From positions 1 through 64,000 of the IMG/VR virus record IMGVR_UViG_3300034101_005937: DNA of 64,000 nucleotides; one strand, 5' to 3'. Shown here piece by piece: positions 32,451-41,123 of this stretch. A model generated the notes under the pieces. That model made no database searches and was not told the origin of the DNA. It saw only the letters and a list, made by a program, of their open reading frames with translations. How positions within the stretch are numbered: the first letter of the stretch is position 1; every line of letters starts with the position of its first letter. Both the position numbers and the translations under genes were made by a program. This stretch comes from a virus.

Positions 32451-34046
32451 ATGAGTGATAAATTCTTATTTGGTTCACCTGTTCTGTTTGGATCAGCAAC
32501 CACCCCCGGTGTGCCAATTCCAGAAGAACTACAGAAACATATCCCTACCATTTTTAAAGCTTGTAAAGATTTTGGTCTTGATTTTTATCCAACCATTGTA
32601 CAAATGCTTTCTCATGATGAAATGAGTGAAGTTGCAAGCTATGGTGGATTTGCAGTAAGATATCCACATTGGAAGTTTGGCGCTGAATACGAAGAAATGC
32701 AACGTGGTTATCTGCACGGCAACCATAGAATATATGAAATGGTTATCAACTGTAATCCATCATATCTATATTGTCTAAATTCAAACACAATTCTTGATAA
32801 TATTACGGTTATTGCTCATGCTCTTGGGCATGTTCATTTCTTCAAGAATAACATTCATTTTTCTAGAACTAATACGAATGCTCATAATGAACTTGCCAAC
32901 AATGGATCTAATGTAAGAAAATACATGTCTCGATATGGAAGAGAAACTGTTACAGAATTTATTGATAATTTAATGCGTCTTGAAACACTTGTCGATCCAA
33001 TGAATATTTGGAAAGAAAGAAAAGCTAAAGAAGTTGTAATCACAGATAAAAGAGAATACTCTTTCCCAAGAAGAATTAAAACAAAAAATGATTACATGGA
33101 AGACTGGATCAATACAAAAGAATTTATTAATGCTCAAAATACAAAAATTGAAGAACGAGAAATATTAAATGATCTGAATATGATGGCTAACCCAGAATCT
33201 GATGTATTTGGGTATATTAAAGAAAACGCACCATTCAAACCTTGGCAACGAGATATTGCAGAAATTCTTTACAACGAAGCAATTTATTTTAGCCCACAAG
33301 GTAAAACTAAAGTATGCAACGAAGGTCTAGCCTCATGGACAGACTACAATATTATTGCTAAACAAGGCTATTGCAGCCTTGGACAAGAAGCAGAAGACGC
33401 TGGGATTGTTGAATATTCAATTCATAAAGCAGGTGTGCTTGGAGGCAAATATAGCACCAATCCATATAAACTTGGCTTTACTCTTTTGATGGATATTGAA
33501 GAAAGATGGAACAAAGGCAGATTCGGAAGCGAATATGAATCTTGCACAGATCCATTACTTAAAGAAAATTGGGATCAAAAATTAGGATTAGGTAAAGAAA
33601 AGGTGTTTGAAGTTTGCAAAAACTATGATGATTTTCAGTTAATTAATGAATTCTTTACTAAAGATTTTTGTGAAAAGAATGAGTTCTTTGAATATAAAAG
33701 ATATCCAACTGGTGAAGTTAAGATTGAAAGTCATGATTACAAGAAGATTAAAAAGAATCTTCTTAAGAAACATATCAATAGAGGATTGCCAAACATTAAA
33801 TTAGTTGAACCTAATTTTAAAGGGAATATTTTCTTTATACAACATTATTCTGATGGTTTAGAATTGTATAAACCATATGCTTATGAAGTAATTAAATCTA
33901 TTTGCCTTTTAATGAGACAACCTGTAGCATTGCAAACAATCAATCACAATAATGATGAAGTGTTTTATTATTGTCAAGATATGAATGGTGACTATTCGCT
34001 TGCTGATCCCAAGACGATTAGTAGGGAGCAATTGATGCGGCTATGA
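32451..34046 (+). CDS. SpoVR family protein (YcgB-like)
   Basis: Matches the SpoVR family along its length: a Y-P-H-W-K-F-G-x-E-Y segment near residue 72, an E-M-V-I-N-x-N-P-S-Y-L-Y-C-L segment near 100, a His-rich A-H-x-x-G-H-V-H-F-F-K-N-N run near 125, and an E-G-L-A-S-W near residue 288. Length of 531 aa is usual. The start is two bases after yeaH stop. Known: SpoVR is needed for spore cortex formation in Bacillus and occurs beside prkA-yeaH in many proteobacteria; its biochemical activity is not known. The conserved His run suggests metal binding. Confidence 0.9.
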   Translation: MSDKFLFGSPVLFGSATTPGVPIPEELQKHIPTIFKACKDFGLDFYPTIVQMLSHDEMSEVASYGGFAVRYPHWKFGAEYEEMQRGYLHGNHRIYEMVINCNPSYLYCLNSNTILDNITVIAHALGHVHFFKNNIHFSRTNTNAHNELANNGSNVRKYMSRYGRETVTEFIDNLMRLETLVDPMNIWKERKAKEVVITDKREYSFPRRIKTKNDYMEDWINTKEFINAQNTKIEEREILNDLNMMANPESDVFGYIKENAPFKPWQRDIAEILYNEAIYFSPQGKTKVCNEGLASWTDYNIIAKQGYCSLGQEAEDAGIVEYSIHKAGVLGGKYSTNPYKLGFTLLMDIEERWNKGRFGSEYESCTDPLLKENWDQKLGLGKEKVFEVCKNYDDFQLINEFFTKDFCEKNEFFEYKRYPTGEVKIESHDYKKIKKNLLKKHINRGLPNIKLVEPNFKGNIFFIQHYSDGLELYKPYAYEVIKSICLLMRQPVALQTINHNNDEVFYYCQDMNGDYSLADPKTISREQLMRL

Positions 34047-34783
34047 GTCAACCAGCTTTAAGATTCGTTTTTCAAAATGCACCCGGCTTACCATTCGGTA
34101 AATGGTATTCTAAATTTGATAACAGTCTGGAAGATAAAAATGTTAAAATATTTTTATTCGGAGACAGATCTCTTGCTAATACATGTTTTTTAAAGTCTAT
34201 TATTCAAAAAAGATGTTTTTTTAATGTGTTTTGTGATGAAGAATTAATCAAAAATATTGATTATGTAAACAATTATATTAAAAAATATTGTGAAAGCATG
34301 TTGGTCAAAGGTGCTTTTTCAGAGTCTCCATTGAAATTTGATACTGATACTGATTTGGTTCTAAGAAATTATGAGAAAATTAATTTAAAAGAATTTTTTA
34401 AAGATGAGTGGCATTTTTATTACACAAACAAATCGCCACACTACTATAGACTTAGTGACCAATATGGCAATATGCCATTTGGTTATATATGGTCATTTTT
34501 CTTCACAGAAGATGAAACAGAAACATTAGTTCTTGATGATTATGTTCTAGAAAATAAACATATGTTTCAACATAGCATGAAGCTTACAACAGAACTTGAA
34601 CCTGAAAAAAAATATAAAATAATATTCTGGGATATGAACAAATATAAATTTGATATTAACAAAATCATGGGCGCTGTTAAAGAAAACGGCTTGCTATTGG
34701 TAAGAAATGGTGACTTTGAAGTTCCTAATATGATTGGTTGGCGGGATGTAAGAAATCGCATGCTTGGAGTGGTAAAGGTTTAA
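34043..34783 (+). CDS. Hypothetical protein coupled to the PrkA operon (246 aa)
   Basis: ATGA overlap with spoVR places it in the same operon. Alpha/beta composition with K-I-F-L-F-G-D-R near residue 35 and a late K-I-I-F-W-D-M-N...L-L-V-R-N-G-D-F pattern resembling the end of a methyltransferase-type Rossmann fold, but no SAM motif is seen. If it is a fourth member of the system its family would be informative. No confident assignment. Confidence 0.55.
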   Translation: MSQPALRFVFQNAPGLPFGKWYSKFDNSLEDKNVKIFLFGDRSLANTCFLKSIIQKRCFFNVFCDEELIKNIDYVNNYIKKYCESMLVKGAFSESPLKFDTDTDLVLRNYEKINLKEFFKDEWHFYYTNKSPHYYRLSDQYGNMPFGYIWSFFFTEDETETLVLDDYVLENKHMFQHSMKLTTELEPEKKYKIIFWDMNKYKFDINKIMGAVKENGLLLVRNGDFEVPNMIGWRDVRNRMLGVVKV

Positions 34784-34785
34784 AA

Positions 34786-34896
34786 ATGTTAAACGAAACA
34801 ATTGAATATTTTGCATTTTTAAATTTGACTTTTATGTTTATTATGTTTATGGTATACTTTAGTGTACTTGATAGGAAAGATGATTATTATGAATGA
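34786..34896 (+). CDS. Small membrane protein (36 aa)
   Basis: Read directly from sequence: ATG 34786, TGA 34894-34896. A hydrophobic helix of about 18 residues very rich in Phe and Met (residues 9-27) with an acidic/Tyr tail. It starts 2 bases after the previous stop and overlaps the next gene, so it is likely translationally coupled. Ribosome site weak (TAAAGG). Function unknown. Confidence 0.4.
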   Translation: MLNETIEYFAFLNLTFMFIMFMVYFSVLDRKDDYYE

Positions 34897-35116
34897 TACT
34901 CAAGACATTTCTATTTTGATTAAACAAAGTCCTCTTGAAATGTTTAATCAAATACAACATCTCAAAAAACACAACGAAGAACTTCAATCTATTGATTCTT
35001 TACAACAAATGACAATCGAAAGATTGAATAAAGAAGTTCATCGTCTTCGTGAATCTTTGTTCTTATTAGAAGATCAATACAAAAGAAGTCTGGTACAAAA
35101 CACCTCCATTTGTTAA
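34880..35116 (+). CDS. Small coiled-coil protein (78 aa)
   Basis: Leu/Gln/Glu heptads from about residue 25 to 65 indicate a coiled coil. ATG at 34880 is close to AGGAAAG; ATG at 34889 in the same frame is equally possible. Its stop lies inside an inverted repeat (ACCTCCA at 35100 with TGGAGGT near 35121-35127). Function unknown. Confidence 0.5.
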   Translation: MIIMNDTQDISILIKQSPLEMFNQIQHLKKHNEELQSIDSLQQMTIERLNKEVHRLRESLFLLEDQYKRSLVQNTSIC

Positions 35117-35152
35117 AATGTGGAGGTAATTTGTTGTTAGCAAGGAAGAGCT

Positions 35153-36496
35153 ATGCACATGAATATTGTTGGCTTTGAACATTTGCATTTACACAGCGAA
35201 TACAGTATCCTTGACGGTTTTGGGAAAATTTTAGAATATTGCGACAGATGGAGCACACATGGTGATTACCTTTGTGTTACCGATCATGGACTCATGGCAT
35301 CAATCCCAAGTCTAATCTCACAAACAGAACAATTTGATAAAAAGAAGTTTAAGCCAGTTTTTGGCTGCGAGCTTTACGTTAATCCTATTCACACAGAAGC
35401 AACTGAGAACGAAGAAGAAAGAAATAACTTCATAAAGAGTCTTTCTCCTGATCAATACGAAGCATTCAAAACATCAAGTCATATATTAGCCATTGCCGTT
35501 TCAAACAAAGGTTACGAAAACTTAACTAAACTTTGTAGCCTTGGTTGGTCACAAGGTTTTTATAGGAAACCTAGAGTTAATCATGAATTATTAAAGAAAC
35601 ACAGAGAAGGTATAATCTTTACTAGTTGTTGTTGCGCTTCAGAAGCAGCAAGAGCTTTGAAGCTATATGGAAAAGAAAAAGCAGAAGAAATGGTTCTGAA
35701 ATACAAGGATATGTTTGGTGATAACTTTTATCTTGAAATGATGTTGCTTGATTTTGAGTATCAGAGAGGTTATGACCAATTTTTAGTAGAAATGCATCTT
35801 AAGCATGGCATTCCTATGATTATGAGCAATGATGTTCATTATGCATATGAGGAAGATAGCAAGTATCAGACAATAATGATGTTGGTTAACACTAAGAGAA
35901 CATTAGCTGAAATTGAAAAGTTGAAGTCAGAAAATGCTGATGTTTTTGAATTGCAGGATAGAAACCTTTGGATGAAGACTGAAGATGAAATGAACAAGAA
36001 GTGGCTTGAGAAATATTCTGATGTAATTCCTTTGGAGATATTTGAACAAGCCAAGATGAATACTGTTAAGATATGTCGTATGGCAGAGAATGTTAAGTTG
36101 GATAGAAGTGTTAAATTGCCTAAGATTATTGATGAAGAGGAGAAATTGAAAGAATTAGTAATGCAAGGTTTGAAGAAGAGAGGGATTAGTAAAACTAATG
36201 ATGTTTATTTCAAGAGAATATTAGAAGAATTAGATTTGATTTTTAGAAAGCAATTTTCATCTTACTTTTTAATTGTTAAAAGTTTTACTGATGAAGCTAG
36301 GAGAATTAGTCATGAGATTACTGGTTTGGATGGTGTTTATGCGGTTGGACCCGGTCGAGGTTCTGGTGCTGGTTCTCTCGTCTTATATTTACTTGGTGTT
36401 ACTGACGTAGATCCAATCAGACATGACCTACTGTTCTCTAGATTCCTCTCAGAGAATAGAGGTAGTCAAGCTGTACTGAAGTTTAGTCAATCTTGA
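35153..36496 (+). CDS. dnaE: DNA polymerase III alpha, N-terminal part (PHP and start of palm)
   Basis: Replicative C-family polymerase, first of two pieces. The PHP domain begins with H-L-H-L-H-S-E-Y-S-I-L-D-G and keeps G-C-E-L-Y and later His/Asp residues (M-S-N-D-V-H). The polymerase part reaches the G-P-G-R-G-S-G-A-G-S-L-V-x-Y-L-L motif near residue 398 and the D-P-I-x-x-D-L-L-F-x-R-F-L segment, then ends after a short unrelated tail of about 12 residues. In intact DnaE the next residues hold the catalytic P-D-x-D-x-D-F, which is here in a separate gene at 38221. GGAAG precedes the ATG. No intein fold is visible at the end. Confidence 0.9.
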   Translation: MHMNIVGFEHLHLHSEYSILDGFGKILEYCDRWSTHGDYLCVTDHGLMASIPSLISQTEQFDKKKFKPVFGCELYVNPIHTEATENEEERNNFIKSLSPDQYEAFKTSSHILAIAVSNKGYENLTKLCSLGWSQGFYRKPRVNHELLKKHREGIIFTSCCCASEAARALKLYGKEKAEEMVLKYKDMFGDNFYLEMMLLDFEYQRGYDQFLVEMHLKHGIPMIMSNDVHYAYEEDSKYQTIMMLVNTKRTLAEIEKLKSENADVFELQDRNLWMKTEDEMNKKWLEKYSDVIPLEIFEQAKMNTVKICRMAENVKLDRSVKLPKIIDEEEKLKELVMQGLKKRGISKTNDVYFKRILEELDLIFRKQFSSYFLIVKSFTDEARRISHEITGLDGVYAVGPGRGSGAGSLVLYLLGVTDVDPIRHDLLFSRFLSENRGSQAVLKFSQS

Positions 36497-36503
36497 TGTT
36501 TAT

Positions 36504-37856
36504 TTATTGTTTGAGTAAAGAAATTACTTCTGGATTTGTTCCTGTGTAATACTTTCTTAAGATTTGTCTCATTTTATTTTTGTTAGATGCATAATGAAGC
36601 AAATTATAAACATTATCAGAATTTAGTTTATCAATATTTTCTTTACCTAATATTCTTGCCATTTCTTCTATGTCATATGCATTACGAAGCAAACTATAAA
36701 CATCACTATTAGTTAATTTATTAATATTTTCTGGACCTAATATTTCTGCCATTTCTGCCATTTTATTTTTGTTAGATGCATAATGAAGCAAATCAGAAAC
36801 ATTTTTAGCAGTTAATTTATTAATATTGTCTGGACCTAATATTCTTGCCATTTGACCTTTGTTTTTTGTATAAATAAGCAAGTTATAAACATGATCACCA
36901 GATAATTTATTAATATTGTCTGATGAAAATATTCCTGCCATTTCATCTTTGTTTTTTGTAAGTCTAAGCAAACTATAAATATCATCATCAGATAATTTAT
37001 TAATATTGTCTGAACCCAATATTCTTGCTATTTCATCTTTATTTTCTGCATAATAAAGCAAAGTAGAAATATCGTCATTAGACAATTCTGGTTTATATTG
37101 AATTATAATTCTTGCTATTTCATCTTTGTTTTCTGCGTCATCAAGAAATTTTTGAATATCATTATTAAACAAATTTCTATTTTTTAACAATTTTTCAAGT
37201 TGGTTCAAAGGAATTTTGTTTATATCAGGTAATGGCTTCCTCAATATTTGTGGAATCACAAGTATCCTTCTCAACGCAGTACCAGTAAAAACAACACCTT
37301 GAGTTGGTTCGTTTTCATGAATTGTTTTAGTATTATGATCTACAAATCCATCAATCTCACATTTTCTTAAATTAGCATTCCATAAAACAGGTTTATGGAA
37401 TGCCATTTCTCTGGTCACAAGCCATAATTTAGAATAATTACTACGCAATTCATAATTGTTCTCAAGGCGTTCTATTGCAAGATCAACTTCTTCTTTTGCA
37501 AACACATTAAGTAAATCCAATCCTTTCTGATTATTTATATCAGAAGTCATGTGTAATATTTTTTCTGGTCTTGTAAACTCGCAAACATTAAGATAAGGTT
37601 GTTCTCCAGCAAATGGAACATTCATTTTCTTTTCAATGACAAAATCTATTGGATAAAAGTAAATGCCAAGAGGCGTATCGTATTTACTTTTTGGATTGAT
37701 GCCAACTTTATCAATCATTGTAAACGTAACAACAAGATTTTCTGGATTTGGATGAGTTTCTTGTATGTGTTTCAATGCAGTCAATGGCTCACGAAATTCT
37801 TGGTCCTTGACCGTTATTGTTTCAGATAAAATTAACCAAGATTTAAAGTTCATCAT
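36504..37856 (-). CDS. Tagged protein with helical repeats, inserted between dnaE halves
   Basis: The N-terminus M-M-N-F-K-S-W-L-I-L-S-E-T carries the tag with an L-S-E site. Residues 40-220 form a domain with a G-I-N-P-x-S-x-Y-D-T-P-L-G-I-Y segment and a V-P-F-A-G segment that recur in phage virion-associated proteins as I remember them (not checked). Residues 235-445 hold about seven tandem repeats of 29-33 residues (core: N-K-D-E-M-A-R-I-L-G, then D-N-I-N-K-L, then D-V-Y-x-L-L). The repeats should form an alpha solenoid. It is probably a packaged effector or structural protein (inference). It runs opposite to dnaE. Confidence 0.75.
   Translation of the reverse strand: MMNFKSWLILSETITVKDQEFREPLTALKHIQETHPNPENLVVTFTMIDKVGINPKSKYDTPLGIYFYPIDFVIEKKMNVPFAGEQPYLNVCEFTRPEKILHMTSDINNQKGLDLLNVFAKEEVDLAIERLENNYELRSNYSKLWLVTREMAFHKPVLWNANLRKCEIDGFVDHNTKTIHENEPTQGVVFTGTALRRILVIPQILRKPLPDINKIPLNQLEKLLKNRNLFNNDIQKFLDDAENKDEIARIIIQYKPELSNDDISTLLYYAENKDEIARILGSDNINKLSDDDIYSLLRLTKNKDEMAGIFSSDNINKLSGDHVYNLLIYTKNKGQMARILGPDNINKLTAKNVSDLLHYASNKNKMAEMAEILGPENINKLTNSDVYSLLRNAYDIEEMARILGKENIDKLNSDNVYNLLHYASNKNKMRQILRKYYTGTNPEVISLLKQ
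36540..37160. repeat. Tandem coding repeats of about 90-100 bases
   Basis: About seven imperfect copies encode the 29-33 residue solenoid repeat of the minus-strand protein. Copies share blocks such as TTTTTTGTA and GATAATTTATTAATATTGTC. Copy number could vary by recombination. Confidence 0.65.
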
Positions 37857-37858
37857 TT

Positions 37859-38152
37859 TTAGTCCAAGTGGCTAACTTCATAGTCATCAAATTTACTTGT
37901 CTTTGAAAAATCAATACTTGGTGTTCCTAAATCGCCAAAAGGCTTATCTGTGTTATAACCTTTAGCTCTATAGGGCAAACTCTTTTTGCCTTGTAGTGGG
38001 AAACCGTAATGCTTACCTTTGACAAATGTGTCTTCTGGTGCATTCGGATCAGGAAAAGCATAACTTTTCATGATGTCTTGCATTTTCTTACGAGAATCAC
38101 TGATTTCTAAATCTTTTTTATAAGCAGCTAATGATTTAATTTTTTTTGCCAT
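37859..38152 (-). CDS. Hypothetical small basic protein (97 aa)
   Basis: Lys/Asp/Pro-rich, no Cys, with a K-G-K-H-Y-G-F-P-L-Q-G-K-K segment near residue 45. Probably partly disordered. An AGAGGTG ribosome site precedes the ATG, and a CGTAAATA box lies 17 bases upstream. It is co-transcribed with the tagged repeat protein downstream (2-base gap) and so is probably a virion or packaging protein (inference). Confidence 0.6.
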   Translation of the reverse strand: MAKKIKSLAAYKKDLEISDSRKKMQDIMKSYAFPDPNAPEDTFVKGKHYGFPLQGKKSLPYRAKGYNTDKPFGDLGTPSIDFSKTSKFDDYEVSHLD

Positions 38153-38169
38153 TGTTCACCTCTATGCTT

Positions 38170-38177
38170 TATTTACG
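38170..38177 (-). promoter_or_regulatory. TAAATA late-promoter-like box, minus strand
   Basis: CGTAAATA on the minus strand 17 bases before the start at 38152. It is back to back with the sigma-70 promoter for the dnaE C-part. Confidence 0.35.
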
Positions 38178-38185
38178 ATTTTCGT

Positions 38186-38214
38186 TTGATTTTTACAACC
38201 AAATCTAGTAAAAT
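38186..38214 (+). promoter_or_regulatory. Sigma-70 promoter, leaderless start of dnaE C-part
   Basis: TTGATT (38186-38191), 17-base spacer, TAAAAT (38209-38214), then exactly 6 bases to the ATG. No ribosome site lies between. Confidence 0.75.
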
Positions 38215-38220
38215 ACCTAT

Positions 38221-40689
38221 ATGAGCATTACAATTGAAAATTTTACAAAACTGATCAAACATCAGTTTAACAAATTTCCTTTTTGCAATGATCCAGAACA
38301 TAAGTTCAGGCTCAGATATGAATTAATTGAAATTGAAACACAAAATTGCTGCGATTATTTCATCGACCTCGTAAGACAAAAAAAGAAATTACCCAATGAA
38401 AACAATCTCCTTGTTCCAGTTCTTCTCGGAATATGTGATGAATTTAACATAAACGAAATGCCTAAAACAAAAACAAATGAATTTCCAGACGTTGATATTG
38501 ACTTTATAGCAGATGTTAGAGATTATCTTAAAAATACATACGCACCTAGTGAATACAAAGCTGTAAATACTTGTTCAATCGGAACTTATGGAAGATATGC
38601 TCTTAAGAGCGCCATGATTGACATGGCGAGAATATATGGATTAGACAGAAATGAAGTTTTAAATATTACTAAGAATTTAAGGATGAGAGATGAAGATGGG
38701 GATGAATTGACTTATGAGGAAGCTGTTGATACTTTTCCTGAATTAAAATCATATCTTGGAAAATATCCAGAATTAGCATTAGCAGTTCAAAAGTTGCTTC
38801 ATAGAATTAGAAATACAGGCAAACATGCTGGTGGTGTTATTATATGCAGAGATGAAATTAACAAATTCGTTCCCTTAATGAAAACTACTGGTGGTGATCA
38901 CTTAGTATCACAATTTGTTGAAGGATTAGCGACACAAGAACTTGGACCGCTTGGTCTTGTAAAATTTGATTTGTTGGTAATTAGTGCTTTAGAACAAATG
39001 GCATATACTGCAAAGATGGTAAAAGAAAGACATAATGTAAAATTCATTTCAGGCAATAATGAAGATTGGGATGATATATCTTATCTGAATGATCCAAAAT
39101 CAATAGCAAATGCTAATGACGCAGATCTTATTGGTGTGTTCCAGTATGATAGCAGTGGCATTAGAGAGGTCGTAAAAGCCTCTGGGATCGATAGTTTTAA
39201 TGACTTAGTAGCAATCGTCAGTTTGTATCGTCCGGGTCCGCTTAACGCAGAAATGGATAAAGTATTCATTAGAAGAAAAACAAAACAAGAAGAATACACA
39301 CTTCATCCCGCTCTTGCACCAATTCTTTCTTCTACATATGGAATTATTGTCTACCAAGAACAAGTTATGAGAATCCTTAACGTAGTTGGTAAAATTCCAC
39401 TCAAAGACTGCGAAACAATCAGAAAAGCCATTTCAAAGAAAAAAATATCAAGCTTTATAAAATATAAAGAACAGTTTATTGAAAACGGCATCCATGTACT
39501 TGAAGCAACAAGAGAAGAAGTAGCACAAATTTTCTCTGAAATTGAAGCTTTCGCCGCTTATGGATTCAACCTAAGTCATGCCACAGCTTATACTTACGTT
39601 TCATCACGCCAACTATATTTAAAGACACATTATCCGCTTGAATTTTATGCTGCTCTTCTGATGTTAGAAAAGGATGAGGAGAAGAAAAGAGTTTACATTA
39701 CAGATGCTTACAAGCATGGAGTGATTGTTAATCCTGTTGACATAAACAAAAGCAGTTATAATTTTTCTATTCAAGACAATCAGATTTATGCAGGGTTTGG
39801 CAACATTAAGGGAATTGGAGAGGATACAGCTAGAGATATAGTATTAAAGAAGCCTTATAAGGGCATACACGATTTTCTACAGCGGTTTGGATCGGATGCT
39901 AGTGTATTGAAAGCTTTGATTCCTTTGCGTGTGTTTGGGGTCAATACTGAGAAGGATTACAAGTTCTGGCAAGCGTATTCTCTTCAGAACAAGAAAGTTA
40001 TTGACAAGAATAAAAGATCTAATAAAAGTTATTTGGATCTTAAGAAAAGTATTATGAGTTTATTGCCAGAAAAGTATTATAATTTGGAGTTATCTGAAAG
40101 TTTGTTTGGTATACTTTCAAGTATAAATCCTAGTCCAGACGTATTGAAATTGCATAAAAAATGGAAGAGGATGACACAGAAAGGAACAGCCGAGGTAGAG
40201 ATTAGTTATGATGATTTTGATGAAGATGAAATTACAATTGATGATAAAGAATTGATTCTTGATCTTAACGACATTCATTTGGCAGAAAGAAAGCATTATG
40301 GTTTTCAGTTTACTTGTCGATTGTCTACATTCAAAATGTACGATCCTAGTTGTACATTTGCAAATTCTATTGAATTGCATGCTAATGGTGTTCGCAGGCA
40401 CAATGTTCAGATTGAAGTTTTAGATGTGAATGTTAAGTATTCTAAGAATAACAAATCATATTGTCAGTTAATTGGCATGGACAGTGAGTTTAGGATAGAA
40501 AGAATTAATGTATGGGCAGACGATTATGTGATATTTAAGCATATTCTAGAAAAGAATAATTGTTTATCAATACAGGTTTCTCCACCAACCAATGGATTTT
40601 CTACTTTTAGTTTAAACTCTCCTCCTCAACATAAAAGATATCTTTTGCCATCAAACACTCTTGATTACAGAATTGTTTTAATAAACTAG
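38221..40689 (+). CDS. dnaE: DNA polymerase III alpha, C-terminal catalytic part
   Basis: Second piece of the C-family polymerase. P-D-V-D-I-D-F near residue 90 supplies two catalytic Asp, and V-K-F-D-L-L near residue 247 the third. K-H-A-G-G-V, the Y-Q-E-Q-V-M segment, Q-L-Y-L-K-T-H-Y-P-L-E-F and a helix-hairpin-helix (G-F-G-N-I-K-G-I-G-E-D-T-A) follow in normal order. The first 85 residues look like a worn second copy of the region that ends the N-part (R-L-R-Y-E-L-I-E-I...Y-F-I...L-L-G-I), without the G-P-G-R-G-S motif. The tau-binding tail is shortened or divergent. It is expressed from its own leaderless promoter. Confidence 0.9.
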   Translation: MSITIENFTKLIKHQFNKFPFCNDPEHKFRLRYELIEIETQNCCDYFIDLVRQKKKLPNENNLLVPVLLGICDEFNINEMPKTKTNEFPDVDIDFIADVRDYLKNTYAPSEYKAVNTCSIGTYGRYALKSAMIDMARIYGLDRNEVLNITKNLRMRDEDGDELTYEEAVDTFPELKSYLGKYPELALAVQKLLHRIRNTGKHAGGVIICRDEINKFVPLMKTTGGDHLVSQFVEGLATQELGPLGLVKFDLLVISALEQMAYTAKMVKERHNVKFISGNNEDWDDISYLNDPKSIANANDADLIGVFQYDSSGIREVVKASGIDSFNDLVAIVSLYRPGPLNAEMDKVFIRRKTKQEEYTLHPALAPILSSTYGIIVYQEQVMRILNVVGKIPLKDCETIRKAISKKKISSFIKYKEQFIENGIHVLEATREEVAQIFSEIEAFAAYGFNLSHATAYTYVSSRQLYLKTHYPLEFYAALLMLEKDEEKKRVYITDAYKHGVIVNPVDINKSSYNFSIQDNQIYAGFGNIKGIGEDTARDIVLKKPYKGIHDFLQRFGSDASVLKALIPLRVFGVNTEKDYKFWQAYSLQNKKVIDKNKRSNKSYLDLKKSIMSLLPEKYYNLELSESLFGILSSINPSPDVLKLHKKWKRMTQKGTAEVEISYDDFDEDEITIDDKELILDLNDIHLAERKHYGFQFTCRLSTFKMYDPSCTFANSIELHANGVRRHNVQIEVLDVNVKYSKNNKSYCQLIGMDSEFRIERINVWADDYVIFKHILEKNNCLSIQVSPPTNGFSTFSLNSPPQHKRYLLPSNTLDYRIVLIN

Positions 40690-40697
40690 TTTATTTT

Positions 40698-41123
40698 ATG
40701 CAAAACGAACTTATTGTAACTGAAGAAAACTTTGATAAATATTTTAGAAATATTAGGACAAAGAAAAAGCAGAAGAATGATGTTATAGCTGTATTTCAGT
40801 CTTCTGCTATTTTTCAAAAGGGTAAGTTGAAGGAAGAGATAGTTGATTTATTGTGCAATGAATTTGGAAGTGTTGCAAAATGTGTTGGCAAGTTGTTTAA
40901 ATATGCTTATGCTTCTCAGGGTGAAGCGATAAGATTGTGTAAAGAAATAATTAAAGATTTTACATCTGGTATTTCAAGAGACGATATTGTAATAAAAGAA
41001 TATCCTTTTTTCTTACAAATGTTTTTTTACACAAAAGAAAAGTATATGCCAAAAGATGATGCAAGGTGGATGGTATTGAAAGATGAAAAAAGAGAAAATA
41101 ATAACAATATTATGTCCGTATAA
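40698..41123 (+). CDS. Hypothetical protein (141 aa)
   Basis: Helical, Lys-rich, with an F-x-x-M-F-F-Y-T-K-E-K-Y-M-P-K-D-D-A segment near the C-terminus. Starts 8 bases after dnaE C-part and overlaps the next gene by 41 bases in another frame. Likely replication-linked by position only; no family recognised. Confidence 0.55.
   Translation: MQNELIVTEENFDKYFRNIRTKKKQKNDVIAVFQSSAIFQKGKLKEEIVDLLCNEFGSVAKCVGKLFKYAYASQGEAIRLCKEIIKDFTSGISRDDIVIKEYPFFLQMFFYTKEKYMPKDDARWMVLKDEKRENNNNIMSV

Noticed and set aside
36400-38500. Split intein joining the dnaE halves
   Set aside because: Neither the 12-residue tail of the first piece nor the start of the second shows Hint blocks, a Cys1 motif, or a terminal His/Gly-Asn junction, and the split site differs from that of cyanobacterial split DnaE.
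35153-40689. Frameshift or sequencing error splitting dnaE
   Set aside because: The halves are 1.7 kb apart with two opposing genes between, and the second half has its own promoter and a degenerate overlapping start, so a single-base error cannot explain it.
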